The notes beneath the pieces were generated by a model. It saw only the letters and a list, made by a program, of their open reading frames with translations, made no database searches and was not told the DNA's origin. 64,000 nt of DNA from Kibdelosporangium aridum (lineage in GTDB: Bacteria; Actinomycetota; Actinomycetes; Mycobacteriales; Pseudonocardiaceae), in contig NZ_FWXV01000013.1 in assembly GCF_900176515.1 (NCBI RefSeq), forward strand, positions 186,001 to 250,000, read 5' to 3'. Within the stretch, counting starts at the first letter, position 1. Each line of letters begins with the position of its first letter. Below are positions 33,201 to 41,378 of this stretch, piece by piece. The position numbers were made by a program, and so were the translations under genes.

Positions 33201-35801
33201 CTTGGTGAACACGCCGCCGAGCTTGACCGTGCCGGTGACCGGCGCTTGCAGGGTCGCGGTCCGCCCGCCGAGGGTGAAGTCCCGGGATGCCTGGTAGGTC
33301 GCTTGGCTCAGGCCGTTGATGTCAGTGCCGTCGATCCCGGTGTATGTGATCGTCGGGTCCCACGCGACCTGGTCGTTCGTGCCGTCATGCCGGGAACCCA
33401 CGCGGAAGTACAGTTTCTGGCCCCGCTGGACGGTGAACCTGTCCACGTTGGACGGTATGTGCTCGCTGTGGTCACCGGCGTTGATCGTCCGCGACCAGCG
33501 TTCGGTGTCCTCGTGCTGGATCGCCACCCGCACGCCGTCGAGATCACCCTTGTCGGTCAACGACCCGTCACTCTGCGGCGGCGGCAGGAGCTTGACGTTC
33601 CCGGTCACCTGAACGGTGCCGTCGAAGGGAGCAACCCAACGCCGGACGCTGTCCAACAGGGGATACGTCTCCTCGCGGCGCTGCCGGTCGGCTGCGAAGT
33701 CTGGCAGCAGGCCGTTCGTGTCGACCTTGCTGTCGCCGATCGGCACCGGAGTCTCGTTGCTCCGCCCGAAAACCGGGTTCCCGTCCGAGCCGACGCGTCC
33801 GAACAGGACATTGCCTTTGCTGACCAGGTCGGTCAGGCCGTCGGCGTTGACGTCGGTGAAGTACCGGTCGTTGGTGGTGAATGTGTCCACGTGGTCCAGT
33901 TGCGCGGCCACACCGCCGATGTAGCTCTCGATGCCGACGGTGACCGTGTCACTGTTCTCGTTCGCGATCCCCGGCAGGTTCAACGGCTTGAGCTCGTCGC
34001 TGAACTTGGCCTGGCCACCGGGTTTCGCCAGGTTCTTGCGGTACGCGACACCGTTCCCGGTCCGGATCACCTTGTCGGGCAACGTGTCGCCGTCCATGTC
34101 GGCCAACGCGAGCAGGCCCTCGTCACGGCTGGCGGCGAACCCGGTCTTCGCGCCGATCGAGCCGCTCTTCGTGCGGTTCGGCCCGAAGCCGACGTACAGG
34201 TGCCCGCCCGCGCCCGTGCTGGAGCTGCTGTTCAGTGCACTCGCCGGCCCTGCGGCGGTGCCGAGGTTGTCACCGGGCGAGGTCCAGTCCGTGCGAGCAA
34301 AGGCTTGGTAGTTGCCTTGACCGTCGCGGATGTCGTCGTGGTACGCGAAGTCGTGCGTGTGGAAAGGCGCGCCGTTGTCGCCGAACTGCGACACGGCCTT
34401 CAACAGGGTCTTGCCGAACGCGCCTGCCTGGTAGTTCAGCTCGTACCGGCGGATCAGCTGATCACCGAAGGTCACTTCGACCTTGCGCAACAGATCCGCG
34501 GTCACCTTCTTGAACCCGCCGCGCGCGTCGATCGTCGCGTCGGGCCTGCGCGGTTCACCCAGTTCACGGTCCCTGGTGAGGGTGACGGCGTACGGGCCTT
34601 CGGTGGCGCCGTGACCGGTGTAGGTGATCCGCTTGAGGTAGAGGTCGCTGCCGGGGATCGCTCCGCCTTCGGGAACGCCGAAGTCTTCTTGGCGTACCGA
34701 GTGATACCGGATGAAGTCGTCGTCGACGGTCCGGGTTTCCCGCAGCGCCCAGCGGAAGATGTTGCCCGTGCCGTCGGTGAGCGTGGATTCCGGGGTGCCG
34801 CCGTAGAACGACCGCGTCCCGTGCTTGTCGATCGTCTCCCACGAGTAGTTCGCGGGCTTGTCACCGTGCCGGATGATCTTGTCGAACGCGCCGTTTTCGA
34901 TGCGGGGGAAGAACACCTTCTCCGCGGAACGCGGGCCTGGCGTGGTCCGGTGCGCGATCGGGGCGAGTTGCTGCCCACCGAACAGGTACGTCTCGGTCTC
35001 GGTAGCGGCGTCGTAGCGTGGCACGCCGAATCGGGTGTCGACCGTGATGCTGGGCAGTTGCATCTCCCAGCCCACGCCCAGCCACCCGTTCTCGACCGAC
35101 GAGTTGTACTGCAACCCGAGTTGGGGCTGCAGGCCGCCGCGGCCCGGTGGTGCGTGGATGGGGTAACTCAGCTGCGCCTCGCCCGAGTTGTTCGGCGCGG
35201 GCGTGCCCATGAGGTTGATCCCCGAACCGGGTTGTGCGGCTTGGATGTTCTTGATCTGCGTGGGGTTGAAGGACGTTCCCTGCGGGCTGTCGGGGACTGT
35301 CACCGCCGCGTTGACCAGGACGCCCGCCTGGCTGGTGACGGACACGATCGTCTGGTTCTCTTCGTCCACTTGGAGGCGTTCCAATTGCCGCCAGCAGGAA
35401 TTCGTGTCGTCGTACTGATAGGTGTGCACGTCCTGGGTGTCGAAGTCCTTGCCGACCGCGGCCGGGTCGTACGGAACGCTGACCTGCTCGGCCGAGTTCT
35501 CTTCCGCAGGCTGGAATTGATAGGCCTGCTCCGGTGGCTTGGTCACATTCGCCATACCCGGGTCAAGTGGTGGAACGTAGGCCGCGTTCACCGCGCTGAG
35601 ACCTTGTGCCGCGGGCGGTCTGGCGGTCCTCGCGGCCGCGGGTCTGGCTTCGGTGACACAGGAATCGGCGGCGACATCACGGACATCGTCGCTGCTCACG
35701 GGTAGCAGAGGTGGAAAGCCGACGGCAAGCAGTCCGACGGCCGCGGCCATCGCGACGATCTTGCCCCGTTTCGGGACACGTGATCGGAATAAGCGGCGCA
35801 T
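27234..35801 (-). CDS. Giant secreted SpvB/TcdB/RHS-repeat protein with LysM and papain-like C-terminus
   Basis: This is a ~2,855-residue polymorphic-toxin-type protein. I take ATG 35801 as start (TTG 35807 is possible). A basic N-terminus and hydrophobic segment (KIVAMAAAVGLLAVG) act as a signal. The SpvB-like domain follows at ~196-480 (GEAQLSYPIHAPPGRGG). VCBS/FG-GAP-like DxDGD repeats lie near 565, 650, 1220, 1318, 1398 and 1480, then a TcdB-like middle region (GGRIDLDYARDGN). Many YD/RHS repeats span ~1770-2400, with the RHS core near 2500 (GLYYFGARYYDPRSGVW). After the core come LysM (QPGDTLWAIARETGVP, ~2610) and a cysteine-peptidase-like domain with Cys2706 (YKCNLFV) and His2775 (NSGHTAIYTG), resembling CHAP/NlpC-P60 amidases. 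No gene follows on the same strand that could encode immunity. Confidence 0.9.
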   Translation of the reverse strand: MRRLFRSRVPKRGKIVAMAAAVGLLAVGFPPLLPVSSDDVRDVAADSCVTEARPAAARTARPPAAQGLSAVNAAYVPPLDPGMANVTKPPEQAYQFQPAEENSAEQVSVPYDPAAVGKDFDTQDVHTYQYDDTNSCWRQLERLQVDEENQTIVSVTSQAGVLVNAAVTVPDSPQGTSFNPTQIKNIQAAQPGSGINLMGTPAPNNSGEAQLSYPIHAPPGRGGLQPQLGLQYNSSVENGWLGVGWEMQLPSITVDTRFGVPRYDAATETETYLFGGQQLAPIAHRTTPGPRSAEKVFFPRIENGAFDKIIRHGDKPANYSWETIDKHGTRSFYGGTPESTLTDGTGNIFRWALRETRTVDDDFIRYHSVRQEDFGVPEGGAIPGSDLYLKRITYTGHGATEGPYAVTLTRDRELGEPRRPDATIDARGGFKKVTADLLRKVEVTFGDQLIRRYELNYQAGAFGKTLLKAVSQFGDNGAPFHTHDFAYHDDIRDGQGNYQAFARTDWTSPGDNLGTAAGPASALNSSSSTGAGGHLYVGFGPNRTKSGSIGAKTGFAASRDEGLLALADMDGDTLPDKVIRTGNGVAYRKNLAKPGGQAKFSDELKPLNLPGIANENSDTVTVGIESYIGGVAAQLDHVDTFTTNDRYFTDVNADGLTDLVSKGNVLFGRVGSDGNPVFGRSNETPVPIGDSKVDTNGLLPDFAADRQRREETYPLLDSVRRWVAPFDGTVQVTGNVKLLPPPQSDGSLTDKGDLDGVRVAIQHEDTERWSRTINAGDHSEHIPSNVDRFTVQRGQKLYFRVGSRHDGTNDQVAWDPTITYTGIDGTDINGLSQATYQASRDFTLGGRTATLQAPVTGTVKLGGVFTKKAATTDDVTVQVLRDGQPAFERTMASTETGEVRIDQDIPITKDQQLEWRLKIDSPVDLDQVAWVPTVTYTADGVTTNPPVTIDMYPSALLDRPQGLFTAPRTGDLTVEPRLQIAGSGQVTFTVKKRGALLGKKVIEVTNGTYEPQRLTVPATEGDVLSFDFSTRDTGMQVESWGATADAAEVPVGFHRTAAEETFPQPYRGWGVVGYAANGERATRAIPQADLVINQDYRGQLPTSLDPVKDRERFEADPKVITPKVVQFTPEPKENRWSASGSSFVARQTVSSSRYGGESVDLPKSSDFEDLNAPARVSRSKQTSLTGSIGGDVGTAGGSVSFGDSSAEVDYLDMNGDGFPDVVAGGRVQFSDETGVLTANRGTLPGSNKVRESSNVSGNASAGSAARTITTGRGHATPPANSTANSAQSGNDMPPLGVGGSLGTGKSTEKFDLLDINGDSLPDRVTADGRVTLNLGWKFADQSEPWPGGGLHDGTMSNEGVNIGFNTDFYGLAGGASLNHGRASAKASLVDVNGDGLLDRVFDGDPIRVAMNTGSGFTQAQPFNGSLAGINLDQNSKLAAGAYFRFSLCFGVFGCVITNPGGHTDTGTSRTERMLRDIDGDGYADHLQSTKDNELVFAQNKTGRTNLLKSVHRPMGGRIDLDYARDGNTYDLPQSRWVLSKVTMNDGLPGDGNDTQVTTFRYEGGLYDRFEREFHGYRKIVEEHRDPEAVYRSITREFHDGYYLRGQVKREITTDAAGKPFTEILYTYKPRDILAATVDLTKRNASIWSQPIRTDKRFYEGRAAPVKQTYSEVTYDDIGNVTRQFEPGEPGPADDVETITRYTTDFPECQDKRILDVPHTVDVLGNRKVMRHRESDVDCRMGRQTQHRALLENGDVAVTDMTYDDFGNLTSVTGPPNKFSQRYRVGYTYDPVVNTHLEAVTDSFGLRSSSTTNLKFGQAETTTDHNNQQLRHVFDPFGRIDSVTGPYEIADNKVTIDFEYHPEAPVAYAVTRHIDRDAGGIRADTIDTIQFVDGLNRVVQTKKDAALHVSPSAAPANGMTVSGRMKYDFLGRTTEMHYPTSEPKGPDNVKFAPAFDSVTPTRTSFDILDRVTKTVMPDNTETTVSFGFATDRLGLTQFETVSKDANGIESRTYRNIRDEVTTVKESNPKGNQPAIFTSYAYDPLGQLLRVVDDRNNITQSSYDNFGRKTVVDNPDTGRTETQYDLADNPVKLITANLGAITRSVDYDYDFNRLTAVRYPMFPANNITYTYGPPGAPHHAAGRVTRVTDGAGTADRAYGPLGELAKETRTVLGKAYTTQYRHDSWNRVLQMTFPDGELLTYRYNSGGLVDQATGSKHGISYPYLKRLDYDRFEQRALQDTGNGGRTVYTYDTTDRRLQTLESKVANGDVLQKLNYDYDHLGNVTSLRNDRPKPGKHGPEVGGPTVQTFGYDDLSRLTSATGEYRGRDDKVNRYQLTMAYDTVNNITLKDQKNTLNNHTVGKTTYKNPYVYNSGHPHAPSTVGTQQIRYDANGNLTYKEEGHDRTQQIWDDENRLACTHEGKSLAIPREQASCDRNADPAVRFTYDDQGNRVVKDAQGDINLYPSPGFTERDSTKFKHIFVGQERLATKVVRSSGKETQQYYFHPDHIGSQGYVTDGEGDVTDHNEYFPSGESWVNERSSQAGQYKFAGKELDSETGLYYFGARYYDPRSGVWQSTDPADRFTPDDGTIGLNPYQYAAHNPLRLVDPDGRLEYDASTRQFKTQPGDTLWAIARETGVPLDTLVAMNIYDAGLSEVDTMISMGGIGVGQEIFLPDQPNIDTFKWTVANLGMQAYNQDRALGDFAKDTYKCNLFVSNVWQSQIKIGKFSVLGFRFGAERIPTANETADPDLDIKGTQVVPLKDAILGDVIAFSRDGNSGHTAIYTGFVDITNQPWVNSGGQTRIRPTVEREKNHYGSIGTGAGNPGAPQIMYRNQDYLERHGDFDSGPVIRRVIPTQPQQ

Positions 35802-36160
35802 CTTCAATCGCCCCTAGCATCGCTCGGTGGAAACACCAGACCATCAGCAATGGGTGCACCCGACAATCCGCTGCGTGGCGATGCTTTCGCGTCGTAAAGG
35901 TGGCTTGCGCAATTTCCGTTGCACGATAGGATAAATAGTGTCGGAAATGTGGGTAGTTTTCCCGCGGTAACATTGCCGCCGGTGGTGACCGTACTTGTCC
36001 GGTCGTCGCCGATTCCCTTGTGGTGACAGCGTTTTCCGGCTGCGCTGTTCATCGGTCGTTCATCAACAGTTCACCGCGAGCTGTCCGGTCCGCGCGTCAA
36101 AAGAGTCGAAGAACTTGGATGATCCGAGGTGGACAGTCTGGTGAGGGGAGTTGACCGCGC
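35802..36160. other. Divergent promoter region between the RHS gene and the TelA operon
   Basis: These 359 bp are less GC-rich than the surroundings and hold no convincing gene. AGCATCGC (35816-35823) and GCGATGCT (35878-35885) form 8-bp arms separated by 54 bp within the RHS leader, a possible leader stem. A GAGGGGAG ribosome site precedes the GTG at 36161. Promoter hexamers are not clear. Confidence 0.5.
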
Positions 36161-37240
36161 GTGAAGCGGCGGTTGTCGATCGTACTCGCGGCGGTGCTGC
36201 TTGTCGCGGTCGTTGTGGTGATAGTGCTTGACCAGCAAGGGGAAGGTGTCGCCGAGCCGCAGCCGGTGCGGGGTGTGATCGGCTCGGAGAAGCAGGCGTT
36301 CTTCCATGACCAGCGCGTGATCGACGCGTTCGCCAAGCACGGCTTGCGGGTGGAGGTCGACACGGCCGGGTCGCGGCAGATCGCCACGACCGTCGACCTG
36401 GCCAAGTACGAGTTCGTGTTCCCGTCAAGTTCGCCTGCGGCGCAACGGATCCAGCGTGACCGTAAGATCACGGCCGGTTACACGCCGTTCCAGTCGCCGA
36501 TCGCGGTGGCGACGTTCGAGCCGATCGTGCAGCTGCTCAAGGCAAACGGAGTCGTCCGCGGTGACATTGGCGGGGGACAACTGGATGTCGCGAAATACCT
36601 GGAGTTCGCGAAGTCCGGGACGCGCTGGGACCAGCTGCCGGGAAACACCGTTTTCCCGGCACGCAAGAACATGCTGATCACCACGACCGATCCGCGTGAC
36701 TCCAACTCGGCGTCGATGTACCTCGCGATCATGTCGTTCGTGGCGAACGGCAACGCCGTTGTCAGCACGGAGGAAGCGCAGAACCGCCTGCTGCCGCAGC
36801 TGACGAAGTTGTTCCTGGATCAGGGATACACGCAGAACAGCACCGAAGGGCCGTTCGAGGACTACCTCGCGGCGGGGATGGGCAAAACGCCGCTCGCCCT
36901 GATCTACGAGTCACAGTTCCTCGACCGGCAGCTGCGGGGAGACGGCAGCGTCCGCCCGGACATGCGGATGCTCTACACCGCGCCGACCGTGTTCTCCAAG
37001 CACACGTTGGTCCCGTTGTCGCCCAATGGTGACCGGGTCGGTCAGCTGCTGACGACCGATCCCGAGCTCGTCCGGCTCGCGGCCATGTTCGGCTTCCGCC
37101 CCAACGATTCCCAGGCTTTCCGCACTGTGCTCACCGAGAAGGGCGTCCCGGTGCCCGCGGAGCTCGTCGACATCATCGAGCCGCCGTCCTACGAGACGCT
37201 GGAGCGAATGCTTGACGCGATCGGCAGGCAGTACAGGTGA
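36161..37240 (+). CDS. Solute-binding-like protein heading the TelA operon
   Basis: This 359-residue protein has an N-terminal signal or anchor (KRRLSIVLAAVLLVAVVVVI). A type II periplasmic-binding-protein-like region follows (VRGVIGSEKQAFFHDQRVID and VEVDTAGSRQIATTVDLA, then FVFPSSSPAAQRI, like the N-terminal lobe of SBPs). No Cys lipobox is seen, so it is probably membrane-anchored. No transporter permease is nearby. It overlaps the TelA gene by 4 bases. The ligand is unknown; the fold is inferred from pattern. Confidence 0.7.
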   Translation: MKRRLSIVLAAVLLVAVVVVIVLDQQGEGVAEPQPVRGVIGSEKQAFFHDQRVIDAFAKHGLRVEVDTAGSRQIATTVDLAKYEFVFPSSSPAAQRIQRDRKITAGYTPFQSPIAVATFEPIVQLLKANGVVRGDIGGGQLDVAKYLEFAKSGTRWDQLPGNTVFPARKNMLITTTDPRDSNSASMYLAIMSFVANGNAVVSTEEAQNRLLPQLTKLFLDQGYTQNSTEGPFEDYLAAGMGKTPLALIYESQFLDRQLRGDGSVRPDMRMLYTAPTVFSKHTLVPLSPNGDRVGQLLTTDPELVRLAAMFGFRPNDSQAFRTVLTEKGVPVPAELVDIIEPPSYETLERMLDAIGRQYR

Positions 37241-38394
37241 ACGACTTCGTACTCACCCCACCGGACCCGGTCGAGCCGATCCCGGCGGCCCGAGCCGCCG
37301 GCCTGATCTCGCTCAGTGACGAGGTGCGCTCGGGGCTGGCCGCCCGGGCGGACGAGTTCACCGCGCGGCTGGTCGCGGCAGACCCGCGGTCGCCCGATTT
37401 CGGCAAGGTCCTCGACGAGCTGCTCACGTTGGGCGCGGCGGACATGCGTGTCGCGGCGACGATCGCGGGCGCGTTGCTCGACCGGTCGGCGAAGGCGCTC
37501 GCCGGTGCGCGCGGGGAGCGAACCACGCCCCAGCAAGAGATCGCGTTGAGCCTGGCGGAGTTGCGCAAGACTGTCCGTGCACTCGATCCGGCGAAACTGC
37601 CGATCACCGGGCGCAAGATCCTGAAGCTGATCCCGGTCGCGGGCGAGGCCCGCAAACTGTGGGCGCGTTATCAGGCCGCGAACGAACCGGTGAACGCGTT
37701 GGTCGTGCACCTGCGGATGCGTCAGGACCTGTTGCACCGTGACAACTCCGCGATCAAAGGCGAGCGCGAACGACTGTGGCAGACCATGACCAAGCTCTCC
37801 GAGGCCGCGGCGTTCGCAGCCGCCGTCGACGAGGCGGTCGACCGTCAGGCGAGCGTGCTGGATCTCGCTGATCCTGCTTTGGCAACAGCGCTGCGCAGCG
37901 ATGTGCTGCATCCGATCCGGGAACGCCACCAGGACATCCTGACCCAGCTCGCGGTGTGCGCGCAGGGATACCTCGCGCTGGATCTGTTGCGCCGCAACAA
38001 CGACCAGCTGATCAGAGGAGTGGAACGGGCGGTCTCCACGACCGTGTCGGCGTTGCGGATCGCGCTGGTGATCAGCGGGGCCCTGGCGCATCAGCGTGAT
38101 GTGCACGAAGAGATCGACGCACTGCAGTCCACGACAGAGGGTCTGATCGAGACGAACGCGCACCTGCTTTCGTTGCAGTCGGCGGACATCCAGCGCGCGA
38201 GCAGCGATCCCGCCGTGGGCGTGCGCACCATTCAGACGTCCTTCGACCAGATCTTCCGTGCCATTGACGCGATCGACGAGTTCAAAGTCGGCGCTGTGCA
38301 CAACATGGCGTTGACCGTGGACGCGTTGCAGACCGAGCTGCGCCGGGCCGAGGACTACCTCCGGCGTTCCCACACCGCTGAGAGGGCGGGATGA
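37237..38394 (+). CDS. TelA/YaaN-like toxic anion resistance protein
   Basis: This 385-residue, largely helical and hydrophilic protein contains the TelA-type segments GRKILKLIPVAGEARKLWARYQ and LVVHLRMRQDLLHRDN, with a long predicted coiled region after. TelA-family proteins are linked to tellurite and other stress phenotypes; their mechanism is unclear. In firmicutes telA/yaaN lies beside xpaC, and an XpaC-like gene ends this operon too. Coupling to both neighbours by 4-base overlaps indicates one functional unit. Confidence 0.85.
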   Translation: MNDFVLTPPDPVEPIPAARAAGLISLSDEVRSGLAARADEFTARLVAADPRSPDFGKVLDELLTLGAADMRVAATIAGALLDRSAKALAGARGERTTPQQEIALSLAELRKTVRALDPAKLPITGRKILKLIPVAGEARKLWARYQAANEPVNALVVHLRMRQDLLHRDNSAIKGERERLWQTMTKLSEAAAFAAAVDEAVDRQASVLDLADPALATALRSDVLHPIRERHQDILTQLAVCAQGYLALDLLRRNNDQLIRGVERAVSTTVSALRIALVISGALAHQRDVHEEIDALQSTTEGLIETNAHLLSLQSADIQRASSDPAVGVRTIQTSFDQIFRAIDAIDEFKVGAVHNMALTVDALQTELRRAEDYLRRSHTAERAG

Positions 38395-39938
38395 AAAAGC
38401 TGATCGTCGCCGGACTGGTGCTCGCACTGGCCGGATGTGACTCCTCCACACCGTCGTCGCAGCCGTTGGGACCGCCGGAACCGGGCGTGTTGCGTGTCCT
38501 GGCGGGCAGCGAACTCGCTGACATGCAACCGATCCTCGACGAGGCCGCGAAGGCGACCGGGGTCGAGGTGAAGTTCACTTTCAGCGGCACGATCGAAGGC
38601 GCGGACACCCTGGCAGGCTCCGCGGGCCAGTTCGACGCGGTCTGGTTCTCCTCCAACCGGTACCTGCAAACGCGGCCGGAGGCGAGCAAACGCCTGGGCA
38701 ACCAGGTGAAGATCATGAACTCGCCGGTCGTACTCGGCCTGACCAAGGACGCGGTCACGCGGCTCGGCTGGGAAGGCAAACGGGTCACGTGGGCGGAGAT
38801 CGCCGAAGCCGCGGGCAACAAGGCTTTCACCTACGGCATGACCGACCCGTCGGCGTCCAATTCCGGCTTCTCCGCGCTCGTCGGTGTCGCCTCCGCCCTG
38901 GCGGGCACGGGTAGCGCGCTGACCGCGGAACAAATCACCGCCGTGACACCAGGATTGACGAAGTTCTTCAGCGCGCAGACGTTGTCGGCAGGGTCGTCGG
39001 GCTGGCTGTCCGAGGCGTATCAACGCCGATCCAAGGAGGTCGACGGGCTCGTGAACTACGAGTCTGTGCTGTTGTCCATGCCCTCGCAGCTTTCGTTGAT
39101 CTACCCCAGCGACGGCGTGGTGAGTGCCGACTATCCCCTCACGTTGCTGAACGACGCCAACGACGACGCCCGCTCAGCGCACCAACGGCTCTCCGATTAC
39201 TTGCGAACTCCGGACGTGCAACGCCGCATCATGGACACGACGAAGCGACGGCCCGCGGTGCCCGGCGTTGCGTTGAGCGACCAGTTCACCCAACGAGACC
39301 TCGTCGAACTGCCGTTCCCGACCTCGCACGAGTCCATCGACGCGTTGCTGTCGGCGTATTTCAACAAGATCAGGCGCCCGTCGCGCACGCTCTATGTGCT
39401 GGACACGTCCGGTTCGATGGCGGGTGACCGGATCGAGGCGTTGCGTGCGGCCTTGATCGCTCTGACCGGCGCTGACGGCACGCTTGTCGGGAAATACCGC
39501 GGGTTCCGGGGCCGTGAGGAAGTGACCATGCTGCCGTTCAACGGAAGGCCTGGCACGCCACAGACATTCGTGGTACCCGAGACCAATCCGCAAGCGGAAC
39601 TCGACAAGATCAAGAACTTCGCGGGCGGGCTCCAGGCCACAGGCGGCACAGCGATCTTCGACAGCCTGATCCGCGGCTACGAGTTGCTCGGCCAGCCAGA
39701 CCCGGCGAAGTTCACGTCGATCGTGCTGATGACCGACGGGGCGAACACCAACGGCTCAGGCGTCGGCTCCTTCGAATCGTCCTACGGAGGCGCGAAGATC
39801 CCGGTGTTCACGGTGATGTTCGGGGAGAGCGACTCCGAAGAGATGCAACGGGTCGCGACGCTGACCGGCGGCCAGGTGTTCGACGCCCGCAATACCCCGT
39901 TGGCCAAGGTGTTCCAGGAGATTCGCGGCTACCAATGA
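38391..39938 (+). CDS. Lipoprotein: solute-binding domain fused to VWA domain
   Basis: This 515-residue protein starts with a lipoprotein signal (LIVAGLVLALAGCDSS, Cys at ~17). Residues ~27-310 form a solute-binding-like domain (LRVLAGSELADMQPILDEAA, FDAVWFSSNRYL). A von Willebrand factor A domain follows from ~333, with an intact MIDAS DTSGSM (LYVLDTSGSMAGDR), a Thr region around GGTAIFDS and Asp in MTDGANTN. It would be displayed on the outer face of the membrane and bind metal. It is part of the TelA/XpaC-like operon with 4-base overlaps on both sides. Confidence 0.88.
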   Translation: MKKLIVAGLVLALAGCDSSTPSSQPLGPPEPGVLRVLAGSELADMQPILDEAAKATGVEVKFTFSGTIEGADTLAGSAGQFDAVWFSSNRYLQTRPEASKRLGNQVKIMNSPVVLGLTKDAVTRLGWEGKRVTWAEIAEAAGNKAFTYGMTDPSASNSGFSALVGVASALAGTGSALTAEQITAVTPGLTKFFSAQTLSAGSSGWLSEAYQRRSKEVDGLVNYESVLLSMPSQLSLIYPSDGVVSADYPLTLLNDANDDARSAHQRLSDYLRTPDVQRRIMDTTKRRPAVPGVALSDQFTQRDLVELPFPTSHESIDALLSAYFNKIRRPSRTLYVLDTSGSMAGDRIEALRAALIALTGADGTLVGKYRGFRGREEVTMLPFNGRPGTPQTFVVPETNPQAELDKIKNFAGGLQATGGTAIFDSLIRGYELLGQPDPAKFTSIVLMTDGANTNGSGVGSFESSYGGAKIPVFTVMFGESDSEEMQRVATLTGGQVFDARNTPLAKVFQEIRGYQ

Positions 39939-40507
39939 TGAAGTACCTCGGCTCCACCAAGAACCTCGTCGGCTCCGCGGCAGGCCTGCTCGGCGTGCTG
40001 CTGTACGTGTTCGGCGTGGTAGGCGGGTACTGGCCGCTGGTGGTGGTCGGCCTGTACGCGGCGGGCGCGCTCCTTGCGCCACCGGACCGAGTCCGCCTCG
40101 TACCAGGAGACACGTCTGTCGAGATCTCCCAGGTACGAACCGACCTCGCGGCCCTGTTGTCCACAGTGGAACAGCAGCGCTTACCCGAGGGTGCGGCAGA
40201 GTTCGTCTCGCGAATCACCGCCGTGCTGACAGGAATGCTCGATCGCCCGACCGTGCTACGCGCCGACCCAGATCTCCTGCACAGCGTGATCCGATTGGCG
40301 CGAGTCGACCTGCCGCTGTCGATCCAGTCATACCTGAACGTGCCCCGGTGGCTGTCCGGCCGCGCAGATGAGCTCCTCACGCAGTTGGACCTGATGGAAG
40401 CCGAGACCCACCGAATCGCCGAACGCTTCTATCGCGACGACATCACCCAGCAAGCAGACCACACCCGCTACCTGCGTCAACGCGCAGAACACGCCGGCGA
40501 CTCGTGA
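39935..40507 (+). CDS. XpaC-like membrane protein
   Basis: This 190-residue protein has two N-terminal hydrophobic segments (~11-27 and 31-48: LVGSAAGLLGVLLYVFGVV, then YWPLVVVGLYAAGALL). A helical cytoplasmic domain follows. The layout and the link to TelA match XpaC-type proteins (5-bromo-4-chloroindolyl phosphate hydrolysis family), although sequence evidence for that name is limited. It is the last gene of the four-gene operon and converges with the alpha/beta hydrolase. Confidence 0.6.
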   Translation: MMKYLGSTKNLVGSAAGLLGVLLYVFGVVGGYWPLVVVGLYAAGALLAPPDRVRLVPGDTSVEISQVRTDLAALLSTVEQQRLPEGAAEFVSRITAVLTGMLDRPTVLRADPDLLHSVIRLARVDLPLSIQSYLNVPRWLSGRADELLTQLDLMEAETHRIAERFYRDDITQQADHTRYLRQRAEHAGDS

Positions 40508-40508
40508 C

Positions 40509-41291
40509 TCACCGGTTGACCAGGAACCGGATGATGTCCGGGTAGAACGACTTGTCCCGGACAACGTTCACATGTCCGCGTCCGGGATACAGCTTGAGCG
40601 TGGCGTCGGGAATCCGGTGCGCGGTCTGCTCGACCAGGTCACGCGGGTGGAACCGGTCGCGGTCACCGGCGATGAGCAAAGTCGGCGCGGCGATTTTCTC
40701 GCAGTCGACGTCGCAGCCGTCCTCCGCGTCGAGCATCGCGATCATGCCGTCCGGATCCTCCGGCGTGCTCGTGTCCAGGCTCATGAACTGCTTGAGCAGC
40801 TTCTGGGGCAAGGGTTTGTCCACCCAGCCCGGCACGAGCGCGGATATCGCGCCCCGATAGTCACCTCGCGCCAGCCGGTCACGGTAGTCCCGCTGCACCT
40901 GCTTGCCCACGGGCCCGAGGCGGTAGGCGGTGGCGCACGCGACCAGCTTCGTGACCGCGTCCGGCCGATCGGCCGCCACCTGCAACGCGATCGACCCGCC
41001 CGTCGAGAATCCCATGACCTCGACGGGTTCCCGGAACTTGCGCAGGATCGCCTCGGCCACGTCCGCGGCGAGATCGGCCATGGTCGTCCCGGCCTTGCGG
41101 CCCGGGCGCCTGCCGATCGAGTAGATCGTGCGGCCACGAGTCAGCCGGTTCAGTTGCCGGGTCTCGGTGAGCCGGCTCATTCCGGTGGGGTTGCCCGCGT
41201 TCGGCAAGATCGTGCGGATGAAGACGAGGGGAGGCCCTTCGCCGTAGGCCAGCGCGGGCATCCCGCCGTGCAAAGTCAGCTCACGGATCAT
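40509..41291 (-). CDS. Alpha/beta hydrolase
   Basis: This 260-residue hydrolase has the nucleophile elbow GFSTGGS (Ser ~95), an acid in LLIAGDRDRFHP and His in YPGRGHVNVV. It has no signal peptide. It resembles esterase- or hydrolase-type members with a short lid. The substrate is unknown. The gene stands alone, convergent with the TelA operon and divergent from the MFS gene. Confidence 0.88.
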   Translation of the reverse strand: MIRELTLHGGMPALAYGEGPPLVFIRTILPNAGNPTGMSRLTETRQLNRLTRGRTIYSIGRRPGRKAGTTMADLAADVAEAILRKFREPVEVMGFSTGGSIALQVAADRPDAVTKLVACATAYRLGPVGKQVQRDYRDRLARGDYRGAISALVPGWVDKPLPQKLLKQFMSLDTSTPEDPDGMIAMLDAEDGCDVDCEKIAAPTLLIAGDRDRFHPRDLVEQTAHRIPDATLKLYPGRGHVNVVRDKSFYPDIIRFLVNR

Positions 41292-41378
41292 CGTTTCCCG
41301 ATTCTGTCAGGCGTTCTCTTCCTTGTACCCGTCGTGGGGTGGCGTCACCTCGCCATCCGGTAAATCCCTTTGGCTGTC

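Noticed and set aside
28014..35705. Very long plus-strand open frames (687 and 1,874 codons) opposite the RHS gene
   Set aside because: Their composition (Arg, Val, Gly, His-rich, no domains) is what GC-rich antisense gives. The minus frame has clear SpvB, VCBS, RHS, LysM and peptidase patterns.
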